Source of the DNA: Bacillus thermozeamaize
GTDB lineage: Bacteria; Bacillota; Bacilli; ZCTH02-B2
Reading direction: 5' to 3'
DNA: 64,000 nucleotides
Assembly (NCBI GenBank): GCA_002159075.1
Contig: LZRT01000066.1
Coordinates: 29,907 to 93,906, forward strand
Positions 45,614 to 55,131 of the stretch are shown here, piece by piece. The position numbers were made by a program, and so were the translations under genes. The notes under the pieces were generated by a model. The model made no database searches. It had not been told where the DNA came from and worked only from the letters and a program-made list of their open reading frames with translations. How positions within the stretch are numbered: position 1 is the stretch's first letter; each line of letters starts with the position of its first letter.

Positions 45614-46378
45614 TCATACCGCTTCCTGGCCCAGATACGCTTCGATCACACGCGGATCATTTTGCACCTCTTCCGGTTTGCCGTAACCGATGCGCCTGCC
45701 GAAATCCAGAACCGCGATGCGGTGGGAAAGCTCCATGACAACACCCATATCATGTTCGATGAGGACGACGGTGATGCCTCGCTCCTCGTTAATATCCAGG
45801 ATGAAACGCGCCATATCCTCTTTTTCTTCGTTGTTCATCCCTGCCATCGGCTCATCCAGGAGCAGCAACTTCGGTTCCGAAACCAAAGCCCTTCCCAGTT
45901 CAACCCGCTTTTGCAAACCGTACGGCAACATGCCTACAGGCTGGTGGCGAATATGCTCAATTTCCAAAAAATCGATCACATCCTCCACCGCTTCCCTGTG
46001 GGCCACTTCTTCCCGCTGCGCTTTTCCCCAGTAGAGGCCGCCGGAAAGAATGCCCGTCTTCATCAGCACATGGCGGCCCAGCATCAGGTTTTCCAAGACC
46101 GTCATGTGCTTAAACAGCTCGATGTTCTGAAAGGAGCGCGCAATGCCCAGCGCCGTACGCTGATAGGGCTTCATTTTCGTGATCTCTTTACCGTCAAAGT
46201 AAATGGAACCTCCCGACGGTTTATAGAGGCCGCTGATGCAATTGAGCATACTGGTCTTCCCCGCTCCGTTGGGGCCAATGAGGGAAAAAATCTCATTCTC
46301 TTCGACAGAGAAACTGACATCGGTTAAAACCTTGACGCCTCCGAATTGCAAAGAGACCTGATCGACATCCAACAGCCC
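45614..46378 (-). CDS. livG: Branched-chain amino acid-type ABC transporter ATP-binding protein (LivG)
   Basis: About 254 residues from the ATG at 46378 (AAGGGGG upstream). Walker A GPNGAGKTSMLN, Q-loop, signature LPYGLQKRVELGRAL (a variant typical for LivG/LivF), Walker B LLLLDEPMAGMN and IEHDMGVVMELSHRIAVLDFG. C-terminal extension PEEVQNDPRVIEAYLGQE is LivG-like. Its permeases are lost or truncated, so the transporter is probably non-functional unless others are encoded elsewhere. Confidence 0.92.
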   Translation of the reverse strand, partial: GLLDVDQVSLQFGGVKVLTDVSFSVEENEIFSLIGPNGAGKTSMLNCISGLYKPSGGSIYFDGKEITKMKPYQRTALGIARSFQNIELFKHMTVLENLMLGRHVLMKTGILSGGLYWGKAQREEVAHREAVEDVIDFLEIEHIRHQPVGMLPYGLQKRVELGRALVSEPKLLLLDEPMAGMNNEEKEDMARFILDINEERGITVVLIEHDMGVVMELSHRIAVLDFGRRIGYGKPEEVQNDPRVIEAYLGQEAV

Positions 46379-46704
46379 CATCGTGAACCCCCTTGTTGAT
46401 GTGGTTATCTCAACTACATCATTATCATCCAAAAGTTAGATTAGTTTGTCAAGTAATAGATCGATTCTTTCCAAATTTTTTATTACACATTTTTAAACTT
46501 TTGTTCTTAATATTTATGTTATTATTTTATAGTTTGAACAATCCTTCAAATACAAAACGGATCGACATGGAAATGGATCGCCTCCATGCGTTATACTTTT
46601 TGCATCAATCAATATTGCGAGATTCCGACAAACGCTGCGGGGTGGATTAAGGGGCCAGCGGCACGTCAAAAATAATGTCAACAACGCAGATAGCGAGGGA
46701 TGGC
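46379..46704. other. AT-rich divergent intergenic region
   Basis: Separates livG (minus) and the lipid kinase (plus). Strongly AT-rich around 46460-46550, so it probably holds both promoters, but no -35/-10 pair stands out and no small gene with a ribosome site was found. Confidence 0.4.
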
Positions 46705-47592
46705 ATGATCTGTTTTATTGTCAACGGCGTTTCTGGCAACGGCAGGGGACACCGGGTGTGGAAACACGTAGAGCGGCTGCTTTTGGAAAAACAAGTGGAT
46801 TATGATGTGGTGTTTACGGAGGGGCCCAAACATGCGACCCATATCGCCAGGGAACTGGCACAACAAAAAAACGTCCGCGCCGTGATCGCCATTGGCGGGG
46901 ACGGTACCTTGCACGAGGTAGCCAACGGCTTGGCGGGATCGGAAATCCCGCTCGGCTCCATCCCGGCGGGATCGGGCAATGACTTTGCCAGAGCATTGCA
47001 AATACCGAAACAACGCAAACGAGCGCTAGAGCGCGTGTTGTCTGGAGAAAAACAGCAAATCGACCTCGCCTATATCAACCAGGATATCTTTCTCATTGCC
47101 GCCGGGATCGGGTTTGACGCGCAAGTGGCAAAAGCGACAAACCAGTCACGATACAAGAAATGGCTGAATCTCTTCCGGTTAGGATCGGTCAGTTATGTCG
47201 TGGGTTTTTTCAAGGAGTTGTTCCGTTTCCGACCTGCGGAAGTACGCCTGGTTATTGATGAACGGGAACATACCTTCAAAGATGTGTGGCTCGTCGCCGT
47301 CGCCAATACCCCGTACTATGGGGGCGGCATGATGATCTGTCCACAGGCGAAATGTGACGATGGCCTGCTGCATGTATGTGTCGTTCACGGAATTTCCCGT
47401 TGGAAATTGCTCACCTTGTTCCCTCGCGTCTTTTTCGGGACACATATCTATCACCGGGCTGTGACGATAGTGACAGGACAGCGGTTCAAGATCACCTCGT
47501 CGGTTCCGCTGACCGTCCACGGTGACGGGGAGATTCTCGGCGAGACCCCATTGGAATTGGATATCAAACAAAAGGGCCTTTACATCGTATAA
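46705..47592 (+). CDS. Diacylglycerol kinase-type lipid kinase (DagK/YegS family)
   Basis: About 295 residues from the ATG at 46705 (GAGGGAT upstream); an ATG thirty bases earlier has no ribosome site. Motifs: FIVNGVSGNGRG, AVIAIGGDGTLHEVANGL (nucleotide-binding GGDGT), GSIPAGSGNDFARAL, and the C-terminal LTVHGDGEI. Phosphorylates diacylglycerol or a related lipid at the membrane by family. Single gene on the plus strand. Confidence 0.9.
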   Translation: MICFIVNGVSGNGRGHRVWKHVERLLLEKQVDYDVVFTEGPKHATHIARELAQQKNVRAVIAIGGDGTLHEVANGLAGSEIPLGSIPAGSGNDFARALQIPKQRKRALERVLSGEKQQIDLAYINQDIFLIAAGIGFDAQVAKATNQSRYKKWLNLFRLGSVSYVVGFFKELFRFRPAEVRLVIDEREHTFKDVWLVAVANTPYYGGGMMICPQAKCDDGLLHVCVVHGISRWKLLTLFPRVFFGTHIYHRAVTIVTGQRFKITSSVPLTVHGDGEILGETPLELDIKQKGLYIV

Positions 47593-47639
47593 GCGAGAGG
47601 AGAATAAGCCAGAGGAACATCCTGCCCTTATTTTTTTGC

Positions 47640-48725
47640 TCATGTCATCGGGACTTGTCGAATGATGCGGCCGTCAATCCGCTCAAAGATGTCTTCCAAT
47701 GAGCGTCCGGTAATCGTTAAACCATGGTTCTTCAAGCCAATGATCGCCCTGGCCGGATCGTCCGATTGGCTGACCAATTCTGACACCGATTTTGCCAATT
47801 CCCATGTGCCGCAAGGGTAATTGATCTCGGTCGAAGAGATCCCGTCCATCCAGGCGTGGATATGAACAATCGCCTTGACCTCGGGATGGCGTCTGTAAAT
47901 CATCCAATGCTCGATCGCGTCGACAGACACCCTCCGGGGTTCGATGTTCGGCGGGATATGGAGGATCATCGCGTTTCGTTCCTCACAATAATCGTCTACG
48001 AGCAGGATGTCCCGTCCGATCACCCGCATATCTGCCTTGTTTACCCCGCTGGCGCTCATCCAAAACCGCTGGCCATCTTTGCGCGCGCTGAGATTGCCGT
48101 AACTTAACCCGCCAATCCCGTACAGCCGCTTCACGTGCCGCAAATCCTGCTCCGTAAGCAGCTCTTCCAAAGGAAATGGAGCTGGCAACAGATTCAACTC
48201 GTCCAATTTTCTCCCTGCCTCCCGCAGTTGGAGGGTTATTTCGTCGCCGTCCCACCATTCTTCAGGCAAATTGGGGTGAAATTCGTTGTTGATCACCAAA
48301 CGGGAAGTGGCTAAAGGGATCAACCTTTCTACAACGCACTGAAAAAACGCCTGATCATCACCATTTTCATAAGCGATCGAGTAGCATCCGCGTTCCAGGG
48401 TAATGAAATAAAGTTCAAGCCTTTCCTTTGCATGCACCATGTACAACAACAGATTGGACAGCGTTCGCACCAGGATCGGGTAGCCTGCCTTCAAAATGTT
48501 GTAGGGAATTTGATCTGTCTCTGCCACGGCGACACAAAAAGTGGCTTGCGCTTTGCGGCGATACGGCTTCATGTTTCCCCCATCTAAGACATTAAAAATC
48601 ACGCGTGTGTTCTCCGCAGGTTCTTTACAATATTGAAACCCGTTGGCCATTAACTCCTCTGTGATGCCGTTGCACAGCCATTTCCCTTTTGGACTGTTTA
48701 CCTCTCCGACAAAAGAAAAATTCAT
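47640..48725 (-). CDS. Class II aldolase/adducin-domain protein with extra N-terminal domain
   Basis: 361 residues. Residues about 185-350 form a class II aldolase/adducin domain (LYGIGGLSYGNLSARKDGQRFWMSASGVNK, zinc-type histidines in IVHIHAW, IIGLKNHGLTITG). Residues 1-170 are a separate domain that I do not recognise (RVIFNVLDGGNMKPYRRKAQATFCVAVAET). Functions in this superfamily include fuculose- or ribulose-phosphate aldolases and decarboxylases; the substrate here is unknown. Twenty-one bases after a zinc alcohol dehydrogenase gene, so the two probably act on the same compound. Confidence 0.75.
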   Translation of the reverse strand: MNFSFVGEVNSPKGKWLCNGITEELMANGFQYCKEPAENTRVIFNVLDGGNMKPYRRKAQATFCVAVAETDQIPYNILKAGYPILVRTLSNLLLYMVHAKERLELYFITLERGCYSIAYENGDDQAFFQCVVERLIPLATSRLVINNEFHPNLPEEWWDGDEITLQLREAGRKLDELNLLPAPFPLEELLTEQDLRHVKRLYGIGGLSYGNLSARKDGQRFWMSASGVNKADMRVIGRDILLVDDYCEERNAMILHIPPNIEPRRVSVDAIEHWMIYRRHPEVKAIVHIHAWMDGISSTEINYPCGTWELAKSVSELVSQSDDPARAIIGLKNHGLTITGRSLEDIFERIDGRIIRQVPMT

Positions 48726-48746
48726 ACGGAATGCCCCCTGACGTTT

Positions 48747-49970
48747 TTACGGTTCAAAAACAACTTTGATCGCTTTGGTCTTTCCCTTGCCGGCGGCGGT
48801 GGCAAGCGCCTCACGGTAATGGTCCAAGGGGAAGCGATGGGTCACCAATGGCGCCAAGTCCGCTTTTCCCGCGCTGAGAAGGTCGATGGCCACGTCGTAG
48901 GTCCGCCGGCGCTGGCCGCGATATTCTTCCGTGCTGCAGGCAAAACTGCCCTTTATTTCCAATTCATTCAACCAAATCGGTGTCCAATCCACTTTCTGGG
49001 GAATGCTCGCCACGCCAAGCAAGTGCACTTTCCCTCCGCTCTTTGCGAAGCGCAGCGCATCGTTGATGCTTTGATCTTTGCCGACACACTCGTAGACCAC
49101 GTCGGCGCCTCCTTGGATGACCGCACGGCCGAAAATCGGCTTTAACACCTTCGCGCCGAGAATGTCGGCCAGCCGGCGTTCGTAATCCCCATCGGAATTC
49201 ATCAGAACCACTTCATCGGCGCCGTATCGGCCGGCCAATTCCGCCTGAAACGGATGCTTCGCCAAGACGGCGACACGCGCTTGGATATCAAGCGCGCGGA
49301 GAGCGGCCAACACGCAAATCCCGATCACCCCTGCACCAACAATCAGGACGGTTTGCCCTTTTTTGGGCGGGTCGCGCATGATGCCGTGCAAGGCGGTGGC
49401 GAACGGATCGATCATCACCGCGTTCAAATCACTGACTTCCGCAGGCAGCTTGAGAATCTGACTGCGGTGAGCGACCAAACGGGAACTCCAACCTCCGCCT
49501 GTATCCCGGCAGGCGCCAATCAGCAAACCCGGTGAGACAATGCCCGCGGTCATTCGTTCGCACAGGCTCAAATCGCCCCGCAGACAGGCCTGACAAGGCT
49601 CGCGAAACCCTCTTGCTTCACATGACAAGATGGGATCTACGACCACCCGCTCCCCGATCGACAGGTCTTTGACCTCACTCCCAGCCTCTTCGATGACGCC
49701 AACGATTTCATGGCCGATGGTGAAGGGAAAGGAAGCGTAGGGTGAAGTGGCCGGGCTGTCGTGGAGAAAGATGAGGTTGAGATCACTGCCGCAGATGCCG
49801 CAATACTTGACCCGCACCTTCACCCATTCTTGATTGGGCAAAGCCGGTTCCACGACGTCGCGGTAGGAAAGACATGACATCGGCCCGAAATATACGGACG
49901 GAAAAAAACGTCCGATTGCCTTGCTGAAAACGTAATGCACCTTGTTGACCTCAAATTGGACAGCTTTCAA
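48747..49970 (-). CDS. Zinc-dependent medium-chain dehydrogenase
   Basis: 407 residues. Catalytic zinc site CGICGSDL and GHEIVGVIEEAG, structural-zinc-like cysteines in CEARGFREPCQACLRGDLSLCE, Rossmann loop VLIVGAGVIGICVLAAL, and SFACSTEEYRGQRRRTYD near the end. The N-terminus (VHYVFSKAIGRFFPSVYFGPMSC) is longer than in standard alcohol dehydrogenases. TTG start with GGGAGG eleven bases upstream. Co-transcribed with the class II aldolase-domain gene. Substrate unknown. Confidence 0.85.
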   Translation of the reverse strand: MKAVQFEVNKVHYVFSKAIGRFFPSVYFGPMSCLSYRDVVEPALPNQEWVKVRVKYCGICGSDLNLIFLHDSPATSPYASFPFTIGHEIVGVIEEAGSEVKDLSIGERVVVDPILSCEARGFREPCQACLRGDLSLCERMTAGIVSPGLLIGACRDTGGGWSSRLVAHRSQILKLPAEVSDLNAVMIDPFATALHGIMRDPPKKGQTVLIVGAGVIGICVLAALRALDIQARVAVLAKHPFQAELAGRYGADEVVLMNSDGDYERRLADILGAKVLKPIFGRAVIQGGADVVYECVGKDQSINDALRFAKSGGKVHLLGVASIPQKVDWTPIWLNELEIKGSFACSTEEYRGQRRRTYDVAIDLLSAGKADLAPLVTHRFPLDHYREALATAAGKGKTKAIKVVFEP

Positions 49971-50131
49971 ATTTGAGACTTCCTCCCACGATGCTGGCGG
50001 TCAATGCTACACCGACACATCCATGATCACAACGTGTATGTGTCTAGGCTTCGCGCCGCCAGACTGGCGAACACTGGCAGGCACGCACCTTTTTTCCTTA
50101 GTTTTTTCCAGACAGCATCTGATTTATCCGT

Positions 50132-50159
50132 TGAGCGCAAGAAAATGAGCGCAAGAAAA
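50132..50159. repeat. 14-bp tandem duplication
   Basis: TGAGCGCAAGAAAA is present twice in a row, directly beside an orphan terminator hairpin in the gap between the dehydrogenase and the GGDEF-EAL gene. Confidence 0.6.
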
Positions 50160-50185
50160 AGCCCTCACCAAAGCGAGGGAGGGCT
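50154..50185 (-). terminator. Orphan terminator in the 50 kb gap
   Basis: AGCCCTC / GAGGGCT stem followed on the minus strand by TTTTTCTTGC. No minus-strand gene ends here; it may be a relic of a lost gene or block antisense transcription. The rest of the 49971-50339 gap shows only the GGDEF-EAL promoter. Confidence 0.55.
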
Positions 50186-50239
50186 GAAGATAAGGCAAGA
50201 GCGATAAATTTTTCAATCAATTGAATGATGTCAATTATA

Positions 50240-50268
50240 TTGTTTTCGTGTACAAATTGTTATATAGT
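50240..50268 (+). promoter_or_regulatory. Promoter of the GGDEF-EAL gene
   Basis: TTGTTT, 17-base spacer, TATAGT on the plus strand in an AT-rich stretch; leader of about 65 bases. No riboswitch fold was recognised. Confidence 0.5.
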
Positions 50269-50339
50269 ATATAATTACCAATATCTGATAATTATGATGT
50301 GGGATTCGCAATAGTGAGGAAATCAGCGAGGGAATCACA

Positions 50340-53237
50340 ATGGTCAAGCAAAAACGCATCATGGCCGACATCCTAAATAAAAGAGTGGTATTCGTCACCG
50401 CATGCAGTCTGCTCGTATTGGTGCTTTCCTTCGTCTTTTACCCCCACCTGCCCAAAAACCTCTCTCAATATCCGTCTCTCTATGTGTTGTTGGAGCTGTT
50501 ATCCATTCTGGTGAGCGTGTTAATTTTCATCATTGGCTGCCACTCTTATCAATATAACCATTCTCCTTTCGTTTTGCTGATCGCGGTTCCGTTTCTGGAG
50601 GTCGGATTGCTGGATTTGGCTCATATCTTGTCTTTTCTTGGCATGACGGATCTGGCCACATCGATTTCTCCCGAAAAAGCCGTCTACTTTTGGTTAGGGG
50701 CTCGCTTGGTTGAAAGCCTGTCGATTTTGGTCGTGCTCTTTTGGCCTTGGAAACGGTTTTATCGTCCTTGGTTCAAAAGCATGCTCATCTTGATTTGTTT
50801 TTCGTCCTTATTCTTGATCATGGGGATTGTGTTTTTGGGGGAAAATCTCTTTTCCGCTGCTTTTCGTGAAACATATGGCTCCACCTGGCTTAAGCAAGGA
50901 ATGGAGATGGGTGTCATAATATTGCATCTGTGGGCCGCATGGCTGGTGTTGCGTCGGGAAAAACTTCCCGCTATTTTGCGGTCCCCGTCCTTTTTGCTCT
51001 TCATCTTGGTGGCAGGAATCGGAGAAGTGTTTTTCATGTACTATCATCAAGCCTCTCACGATTTTCTGCTTCTGCTAGGTCTTGTATATAAAGCCGTCGC
51101 ACATGGTTTTCTTCTGCCAACCATCCTGACGCACGGCATCCAGGCCCCTTATGAACGGCTGAAACGTTCGGAACAAAAAAGAATGGAGCATGAAAAACAA
51201 TTGGAGACCATACTTGCCCATACGGAGATAGCCATATTCGCAACAGATCCGCTCGGCAAGATTCAGATCGTCAACCCGATGGCCGAAAAGTTGATTGGAT
51301 GGCCACCGGAACGGTTGATTGGAAAACCCATCGACGAGATTTGCCAAATCTATCATCCATTATCCGGGGAAGACTGTACCTACAAATTGAGGCAAGCCTT
51401 ACAATGCCAAGACAAGTGGGAGTTTCCCCTCACTTTTCATTTAAAAAACAGAAGCGGAAACCAAATTCCCGTCGAAATGCAAATGACCATCCTTGCCCAA
51501 TCGATTTCCGTTCCAATCGGGGCCATCATCACTTTACGCGATCTGACAGAAAAAAAACGTTATGAAACACAAGAAAGGGTATCAACCAGGATACTGGAAA
51601 ACATGTCAGAAGGGGTGATCGTGACAGACCGCAACAGTTCAATCATTTCGGTCAACCAAGCGTTTACGCATATAACGGGATACAAGCAGGAAGAAGTACT
51701 GGGAACCACACCCGTCATCCTGTCGTCCGGCCTTCATAACCGGGAATTTTACAAAGAAATACGGCAGTCATTGAACCAATGCGGCATGTGGCACGGGGAA
51801 ATTTGGGATCGAAAAAAGAATGGCGAGTTGTTTCTGGCAGAATTAAACATCACGGCCATCAAAGATGAAACCGGATTCGTCACGCATTTTGTAGGTTTTA
51901 TTAAAGACATCACTGAAAAAAAGCGGTTGGAGGAACAAATTCGTTTTCAGGCTTATCACGATCCTTTAACGGGAATATCCAACCGTTCCGCATTTCTTGC
52001 CGAACTTGAGTCAGTCATCAACGAGGCCGAGCGAACGGGAAAACATTTGGCTGTCATCTTCATGGATTTAGATCGGTTTAAACAAATCAATGACAGCTTG
52101 GGGCACGAGGCAGGTGACCGTTTATTACAGAAGGTTGCCGAACGCTTGCTGAAGGGAGTCAAAGAGTATGATTGCGTTGCGCGATTCGGTGGTGATGAAT
52201 TCGTTATCCTTGTCTCCGGATTTTCGGATCCTCAAGCAGTGAAAGTTGTTGCGCACCGCATTTTGGAAGAAATTGAACAACCATTCTACTTATACGGTCG
52301 GCCATATTTGATTGGGGCCAGCATTGGGATAAGCGTGTATCCAAAGGATGGAACAGATCAAGAAACGTTGATTCAAAATGCTGATCTCGCCATGTACCGG
52401 GCAAAGGAAAACGGCGGCGGCGTCGTTTTCTACGATGACGAAATGCAGGTATCCAACACCAATCGCATGCGGCTTGAAACGCTTTTGCGGAAGTCCATTC
52501 AAAATCCTGATTTCGAATTGCACTATCAACCGCAATTTCATGCCCAAACGGGCGAGATCATCGGGATAGAAGCATTGATTCGCTGGAAGCCGGCAGGAAA
52601 TGATCCGATTCCTCCCAGCACGTTTATTCCAATCGCCGAAGAAACCGGATTAATCAAGCCGATTGAACGCTGGGTTTTACAAACGGCCTGTCGGCAATTT
52701 TCGAAATGGCAATGGGAACTGAAACGACCGATTCGTCTTGCGGTAAATATTTCCACATCACAATTCCAACAAAGCGATTTTGTTGATCACGTGAGAGAAA
52801 TACTGCAAATCACCCAAATGAAACCGGAATCGCTGGAATTAGAAATCACGGAAAGCGTGTTTATGAATCACCCTGAAGAAGCAATCGAAACGATGCGTTC
52901 ATTGAAATGCTTAGGTATCCGAATCGCGATTGACGACTTTGGCACCGGATACTCGTCGCTGCGCTATCTAAAAGATTTTCCTGTGGACACGCTCAAAATT
53001 GACCGCAGTTTCACCCAAAGCATCGAAAAGAACCGGGCAACGTTCTCCATCGTCAAAGCGATTCTGCAAATGGCCCACGATTTACGGATCTCGGTGATCG
53101 CAGAAGGGATCGAAACCCCTCAACAAAGAAAGATTTTGCAAAGGCTGGACTGTGAAGGGCCGCAGGGTTTTCTGTTGAGTCCGCCGCTAACGACGAAGGA
53201 AATATCGGAACGGTTGTTCAGAGCAAATTCCCGATAA
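50340..53237 (+). CDS. MASE3-PAS-PAS-GGDEF-EAL cyclic-di-GMP enzyme
   Basis: 965 residues. Residues 10-260 hold about seven membrane segments of the MASE3 sensor type ([53 protein letters not shown]). Two PAS domains follow (about 285-400 and 415-530), then GGDEF with the exact motif [10 protein letters not shown] (near 617) and EAL with IEALIRW (near 743) and [13 protein letters not shown]. Both catalytic signatures are intact, so it could make and degrade cyclic di-GMP; which dominates is not predictable. Lone gene with own promoter and ribosome site GAGGGA. Confidence 0.93.
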   Translation: MVKQKRIMADILNKRVVFVTACSLLVLVLSFVFYPHLPKNLSQYPSLYVLLELLSILVSVLIFIIGCHSYQYNHSPFVLLIAVPFLEVGLLDLAHILSFLGMTDLATSISPEKAVYFWLGARLVESLSILVVLFWPWKRFYRPWFKSMLILICFSSLFLIMGIVFLGENLFSAAFRETYGSTWLKQGMEMGVIILHLWAAWLVLRREKLPAILRSPSFLLFILVAGIGEVFFMYYHQASHDFLLLLGLVYKAVAHGFLLPTILTHGIQAPYERLKRSEQKRMEHEKQLETILAHTEIAIFATDPLGKIQIVNPMAEKLIGWPPERLIGKPIDEICQIYHPLSGEDCTYKLRQALQCQDKWEFPLTFHLKNRSGNQIPVEMQMTILAQSISVPIGAIITLRDLTEKKRYETQERVSTRILENMSEGVIVTDRNSSIISVNQAFTHITGYKQEEVLGTTPVILSSGLHNREFYKEIRQSLNQCGMWHGEIWDRKKNGELFLAELNITAIKDETGFVTHFVGFIKDITEKKRLEEQIRFQAYHDPLTGISNRSAFLAELESVINEAERTGKHLAVIFMDLDRFKQINDSLGHEAGDRLLQKVAERLLKGVKEYDCVARFGGDEFVILVSGFSDPQAVKVVAHRILEEIEQPFYLYGRPYLIGASIGISVYPKDGTDQETLIQNADLAMYRAKENGGGVVFYDDEMQVSNTNRMRLETLLRKSIQNPDFELHYQPQFHAQTGEIIGIEALIRWKPAGNDPIPPSTFIPIAEETGLIKPIERWVLQTACRQFSKWQWELKRPIRLAVNISTSQFQQSDFVDHVREILQITQMKPESLELEITESVFMNHPEEAIETMRSLKCLGIRIAIDDFGTGYSSLRYLKDFPVDTLKIDRSFTQSIEKNRATFSIVKAILQMAHDLRISVIAEGIETPQQRKILQRLDCEGPQGFLLSPPLTTKEISERLFRANSR

Positions 53238-53267
53238 GGCTTTTTTGCGCACAGACGGCGGCGCGGA

Positions 53268-53519
53268 TCATGCAGCGGCGTTTGGCTCATCATGCGGATT
53301 CGGTTCATGTTTTTCCAGTGGCCTGGACACCGAATGCCCCGACTCGAGACGCTGCAAGGCAAACTTGTCCCAATCATCACGTGAATCATTTGTATCCGCT
53401 TGCTTTTGCCGGTCGGGAGATCAGGATTTCTCACTGGCATGCTCTGGTTGGCAATGGGGATGGGTATCTAATTTTTTGAGATTAAAAGCAGTGGCTGCAC
53501 GATCAAAAAGTTCATTCAA
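53268..53519 (-). other. Small frame after rlmD interrupted by one TGA (possible gene or relic)
   Basis: From a TTG overlapping the rlmD stop: 32 codons (NELFDRAATAFNLKKLD...), TGA at 53423-53421, then 50 open codons (SPDRQKQADTNDSRDDWDKF..., ending HDEPNAAA) to a second TGA. The second part has a protein-like, charged composition. No strong ribosome site and no clear SECIS hairpin. It may be chance, a decayed gene or a read-through frame. Confidence 0.25.
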
Positions 53520-54904
53520 TCTTTTCTGACCAACAGTGTGACACTCTCCACATGCACCGTCTGCGGAAACATGTCCACCGGCTGTACTTCCGCAACCACA
53601 TATCCATGTTCGGACAAATATTTCAAATCCCTGGCCAGTGTGGCCGGGTTGCAGGAGACATACACCACCCGGCGGGGACGCATCTCCAAAATGGCCATAA
53701 GCAACGGCTCGCCGCACCCCTTCCGCGGCGGGTCCACCACCATCACATCGGCGCGCAAACCCTGGCTGGCCCACTCGGGAATCACCGTTTCTGCCTCCCC
53801 TGCGACAAAGGTCACGTTCTGCATCTGATTCAGCGCCGCGTTGCGGCGGGCGTCAGCCACGGCCTCCGGGACCACCTCCACCCCGTACACATGCCGCGCC
53901 TTTTGGGCAAGAAACAGCGAGATGGTGCCAATCCCGCAATATGCGTCGATCACCACCTCTTCCCCGGTCAACGCCGCATATTCCAGCGCTTTCCCATACA
54001 ACACCTCTGTCTGCAGCGGGTTTACCTGGTAAAAAGAACGGGCGGAAATGGCAAACCGCACGTTGCCGATCCGGTCATAAATGACCTCCCTGCCCCAGAG
54101 CAGTTTGCTCCGTTCGCCCAAAATGACATTGGTCCTGCGCGTCTGGATGTTCTGGACCAGGCTTTGCAAACCGGGCACCTCTTCCCGAAGCCGGTTAAGC
54201 AGCTTCTCCCCGTGCGGCAGGCGCTCGCCATTGGTGACGAGCACCACCATCACCTCTCCCGTGGCAAAACCAGTTTTGACCACCACATGGCGCAACAGTC
54301 CCTGGTGACGCCCTTCATCGTATACCGGAATCTGCCATTCGCCGGCCCATTCGCGCACCAGACGCAGCACCCGGTCTGACACCTCATGCTGGATGCCGCA
54401 TTGCTCAATCGGAATGATCTCATGGCTGCGGGGGGCGTAAAATCCGGACACAACCTGGCCATTCCTTTGTCCAACGGGAACCTGTGACTTGTTCCGGTAT
54501 CGCCATGGAGCCGACATGCCAATCGTCGGGTGAACCAACACATCAGACAACCCTCCGATGCGCTGCAGGCTGTCCACCACCCACTGCCGCTTCCATTCCA
54601 GTTGTTTTGCATACGAAAGATGCTGCAACTGGCACCCGCCGCATCGTTTATATACCGGACAAACCGGTTCTGCCCGATCGGGACTGGGTGAACGCAGCTC
54701 AAGCAGGCGGCCATAACCGTACTGTTTCTTTACCTTGACCACCTTCGCCAAAATCTTCTCTCCCGGCAACACCCCCGGAACGAACAAGGTAAATCCGTTC
54801 ACTCTTCCGACGCCGTAGCCATCGTTGCTGAACCCGGTGATCTCTATCTCATAAACCTCATTCTTTGCCACATGCGGTTCTTGTCTTGTCAATTTTTCCA
54901 TCAC
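53516..54904 (-). CDS. rlmD: 23S rRNA (uracil-5-)-methyltransferase RumA/RlmD type
   Basis: 462 residues. N-terminal TRAM domain (EIEITGFSNDGYGVGRVNGFTLFVPGVLPGEKI), cysteine cluster CPVYKRCGGCQLQHLSYAKQLEWK (iron-sulfur ligands with one upstream), SAM site in VVIDAYCGIGTISLFLAQKA, DPPRKGCGE, and the catalytic region VYVSCNPATLARDL. Methylates U in 23S rRNA; in Bacilli one enzyme can modify two positions. Start could be the first or second of two adjacent ATGs. Confidence 0.92.
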   Translation of the reverse strand: MMEKLTRQEPHVAKNEVYEIEITGFSNDGYGVGRVNGFTLFVPGVLPGEKILAKVVKVKKQYGYGRLLELRSPSPDRAEPVCPVYKRCGGCQLQHLSYAKQLEWKRQWVVDSLQRIGGLSDVLVHPTIGMSAPWRYRNKSQVPVGQRNGQVVSGFYAPRSHEIIPIEQCGIQHEVSDRVLRLVREWAGEWQIPVYDEGRHQGLLRHVVVKTGFATGEVMVVLVTNGERLPHGEKLLNRLREEVPGLQSLVQNIQTRRTNVILGERSKLLWGREVIYDRIGNVRFAISARSFYQVNPLQTEVLYGKALEYAALTGEEVVIDAYCGIGTISLFLAQKARHVYGVEVVPEAVADARRNAALNQMQNVTFVAGEAETVIPEWASQGLRADVMVVDPPRKGCGEPLLMAILEMRPRRVVYVSCNPATLARDLKYLSEHGYVVAEVQPVDMFPQTVHVESVTLLVRKD

Positions 54905-55073
54905 CCGTTTCCATGACCATCAGAATCGGATGCACTACATCCTGATACATCCTGATTGGCGTGGTTCTGATCCATAGGGTGCCCATCGGCATCCTCCCAC
55001 AGCAGTAGCCTGCGGGCTTTCTCGCCACGGTTATTGTAACCGATACCCCATCAGTAACCTACACCAAAAGCAA
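54905..55073 (-). other. Unassigned leader region upstream of rlmD with several hairpins
   Basis: Contains CGGTTA-CAA-TAACCG and GGATG-TAGTG-CATCC stems and a duplicated CAGGATGTA. One frame has a good GGGAGG before an ATG and encodes about 42 residues (MGTLWIRTTPIRMY...) overlapping the rlmD start; another frame encodes a D/N/G/H-rich tail. Not recognised; may be a structured RNA or small gene. Confidence 0.3.
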
Positions 55074-55105
55074 AGCACCTGACAACATGGATGCTGTCAG
55101 GTGCT
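55064..55105 (-). terminator. Terminator of the acyl-CoA cluster
   Basis: Perfect 11-bp stem AGCACCTGACA / TGTCAGGTGCT with a 10-base loop, followed on the minus strand by TTGCTTTTGG. Lies just after the thiolase stop. Confidence 0.8.
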
Positions 55106-55131
55106 TGATGTCAACATAAGCCGTTCGCAGC

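Noticed and set aside
50269..50339. Cyclic-di-GMP riboswitch ahead of the GGDEF-EAL gene
   Set aside because: Leader is only about 65 bases, AT-rich and lacks recognisable class I or II motifs.
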